Origin: Propionispora hippei DSM 15287
Lineage (GTDB): Bacteria > Bacillota > Negativicutes > Propionisporales > Propionisporaceae
Assembly: GCF_900141835.1 (NCBI RefSeq)
Contig: NZ_FQZD01000019.1
Span: forward strand, 1 to 64,000
Direction: 5' to 3'
DNA: 64,000 nucleotides
Below are positions 62,919 through 64,000 of this stretch, one piece after another. A program made the translations under genes and the position numbers. The notes under the pieces were generated by a model. The model was not told the origin of the DNA, did not search any database, and worked only from the letters and a program-made list of their open reading frames with translations. Within the stretch, counting starts at the first letter, position 1. Every line of letters begins with the position of its first letter.

Positions 62919-64000
62919 ATGCATCGAATTCGCGGCAGGGCTGTCCGTCCTGCGAAGACACAAGGCGGGGAAAACATAAGAAATATGAAGGCTGTATTGG
63001 CCAGCATGGGCGACGGGGTGATTATTACCGATCAGCACGGCCGGATTACTTTTTTAAATCCCGCCGGGGAACTGATTACCGGCTGGACAGAACAGGCGGC
63101 CAAGGGGCGGCATGTGGATGAAATTCTGCAAATTGTTCATGCCGAAACAGGCTTGCCGGTGCCCAGCCCGGTGGCCGAGGCTGCCAAAGGGACTTCTGGC
63201 AACCTCGGCCTGCCGCAGGATTCGGTTATCCTTCGCCGCAACGGGACAAGGGGCTATATTTCCGCTACCGCCTCGCTGGTCAAGGATGCCGGCTATAATC
63301 AGTACGGGGTAGTGATGCTGCTCCGGGACATCGACAGGATTAGACGGACGGAAAAAGAGGTGATCAGCAAACAGCGGAAGCTGGAGACCATTTTTAATAC
63401 CGTGCCTGTGGGCATGCTGATTCTGAATGAAGAACGGCGCATCGAGCAGATCAACTGGGAGGCTATGAAAAAAAGCCGGCACGATTTTGCCGAGATCTAT
63501 GACCAGCCGGTGGGGGAGTTTTTCCAATGCGTCAACAGTTCTCTTGCGCCCAGAGGGTGCGGAGAAGGTCAGAATTGCCCGATCTGTCCGATGACCCGTA
63601 TGCTGAATAAAGCCCTGCTATCGGGCGAAAGCAGTTATGGGGAAGAGTTTCCCAAAGTGATCAAGGTGGACGGCATTCCCACCCGGATCTGGTGGAGGAT
63701 AAGCGCCGCGCCGCTGTTTTTGGGCACCCGGCGGTGTGTTCTGTTGATTGTTGAGGATATTACCCAGTATAAGCTGTTGCAGGAGAACCTGTCCAAATCG
63801 CGTGATTTTTATCTGACCCTGTTTGAAAATTTTCCGGTGCTCATTTGGCGGGCCGGCATCAATAAAACCTGTGACTATTTTAACCGGAGCTGGCTGCAGT
63901 TTACCGGCGGCCATAGCGGCGGAAGAACGGACTGTGATTGGCAGGACCTGGTGCATAGTGAGGACTATTTGCAACGCTGCCGGGAATTTGACAGCGCCTT
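62919..64000 (+). CDS. multi-PAS sensor protein, C-terminus beyond the window
   Basis: About 360 residues visible from the ATG at 62919 (AAAGGTGG upstream). Three PAS domains: MGDGVIITDQHGRITFLNPA (about 30-135), FNTVPVGMLILNEERRIEQI (about 155-285) and FENFPVLIWRAGINKTCDYF (about 300 onward). The second includes the Cys-rich CGEGQNCPIC seen in some PAS domains that bind metal or redox groups. The output domain (kinase, GGDEF or other) is not in view. It follows cheB by 31 nt and may be part of the operon. Confidence 0.8.
   Translation, partial: MHRIRGRAVRPAKTQGGENIRNMKAVLASMGDGVIITDQHGRITFLNPAGELITGWTEQAAKGRHVDEILQIVHAETGLPVPSPVAEAAKGTSGNLGLPQDSVILRRNGTRGYISATASLVKDAGYNQYGVVMLLRDIDRIRRTEKEVISKQRKLETIFNTVPVGMLILNEERRIEQINWEAMKKSRHDFAEIYDQPVGEFFQCVNSSLAPRGCGEGQNCPICPMTRMLNKALLSGESSYGEEFPKVIKVDGIPTRIWWRISAAPLFLGTRRCVLLIVEDITQYKLLQENLSKSRDFYLTLFENFPVLIWRAGINKTCDYFNRSWLQFTGGHSGGRTDCDWQDLVHSEDYLQRCREFDSA

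Noticed and set aside
1-64000. CRISPR array or prophage
   Set aside because: No regularly spaced direct repeats and no phage structural, integrase or lysis genes were seen.

Overview
The window is chromosomal DNA of an anaerobic Bacillota-type bacterium. It has C5-pathway tetrapyrrole synthesis, AddAB instead of RecBCD, an LCP cell-wall ligase, a SpoIIE-type phosphatase and a GH18/polysaccharide-deacetylase pair. Together with the fairly GC-rich, NGG-rich coding style this would suit a Negativicute (Sporomusa/Pelosinus-like). That placement is inference from gene content; no rRNA is present.

Layout. 1-6.7 kb is an AT-rich accessory stretch. It holds the start of an IS256-type transposase, a methyltransferase, a small HTH gene behind an apparent leader-peptide attenuator, a thioredoxin-like protein, an isochorismatase-fold protein, a PhzF-like epimerase and a Tlde1-like protein. 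Between them lie gene fragments (an SDR tail, a DUF362 N-terminus) and copies of a small palindromic repeat. 6.7-13 kb carries a DUF362 ferredoxin protein, an MBL-fold protein behind a promoter-RNA-terminator module, a diguanylate cyclase with two tandem substrate-binding-like domains, and RNase HI. 13.1-15.4 kb is a divergent LysR/MFS pair. 15.7-19.1 kb has cell-wall genes (LCP, PBP2).

19.2-26.1 kb is a compact tetrapyrrole operon (precorrin-2 dehydrogenase, hemA, hemC, cobA-hemD fusion, hemB, hemL). It runs from glutamyl-tRNA to uroporphyrinogen III, precorrin-2 and sirohydrochlorin and has no late haem genes, so it looks aimed at sirohaem and corrinoids. 26.2-37.6 kb is mixed: an SbmA/YddA-type ABC transporter, a small orphan gene, a cysteine hydrolase, a PAS-GGDEF-EAL protein, a Cache-HAMP-SpoIIE phosphatase, a GH18 protein, a deacetylase-like protein and an EamA transporter. 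37.7-49.1 kb is a DNA-repair block, sbcD-sbcC-addB-addA, with ATGA overlaps inside each pair and a 19-bp terminator stem at the end.

49.1-55.2 kb has a GNAT acetyltransferase, a Cache chemoreceptor, an EVE-domain protein, two apparent 27-residue membrane peptides, a small NrdD-tail-like protein, corA with a long leader, and two tRNA-Ser genes behind a perfect consensus promoter. 55.5-64 kb is a self-regulated TetR gene followed by a chemotaxis-type operon (CheY, CheA, CheW, chemoreceptor, CheR, CheB) and the start of a multi-PAS sensor.

The most interesting signals are non-coding or very small: the leader peptide at 1977-2033, the putative RNA element at 8013-8155, three related MITE-like palindromes (one supplies the corA stop codon), the corA leader, and the mini-membrane ORFs at 52.8-53.0 kb.
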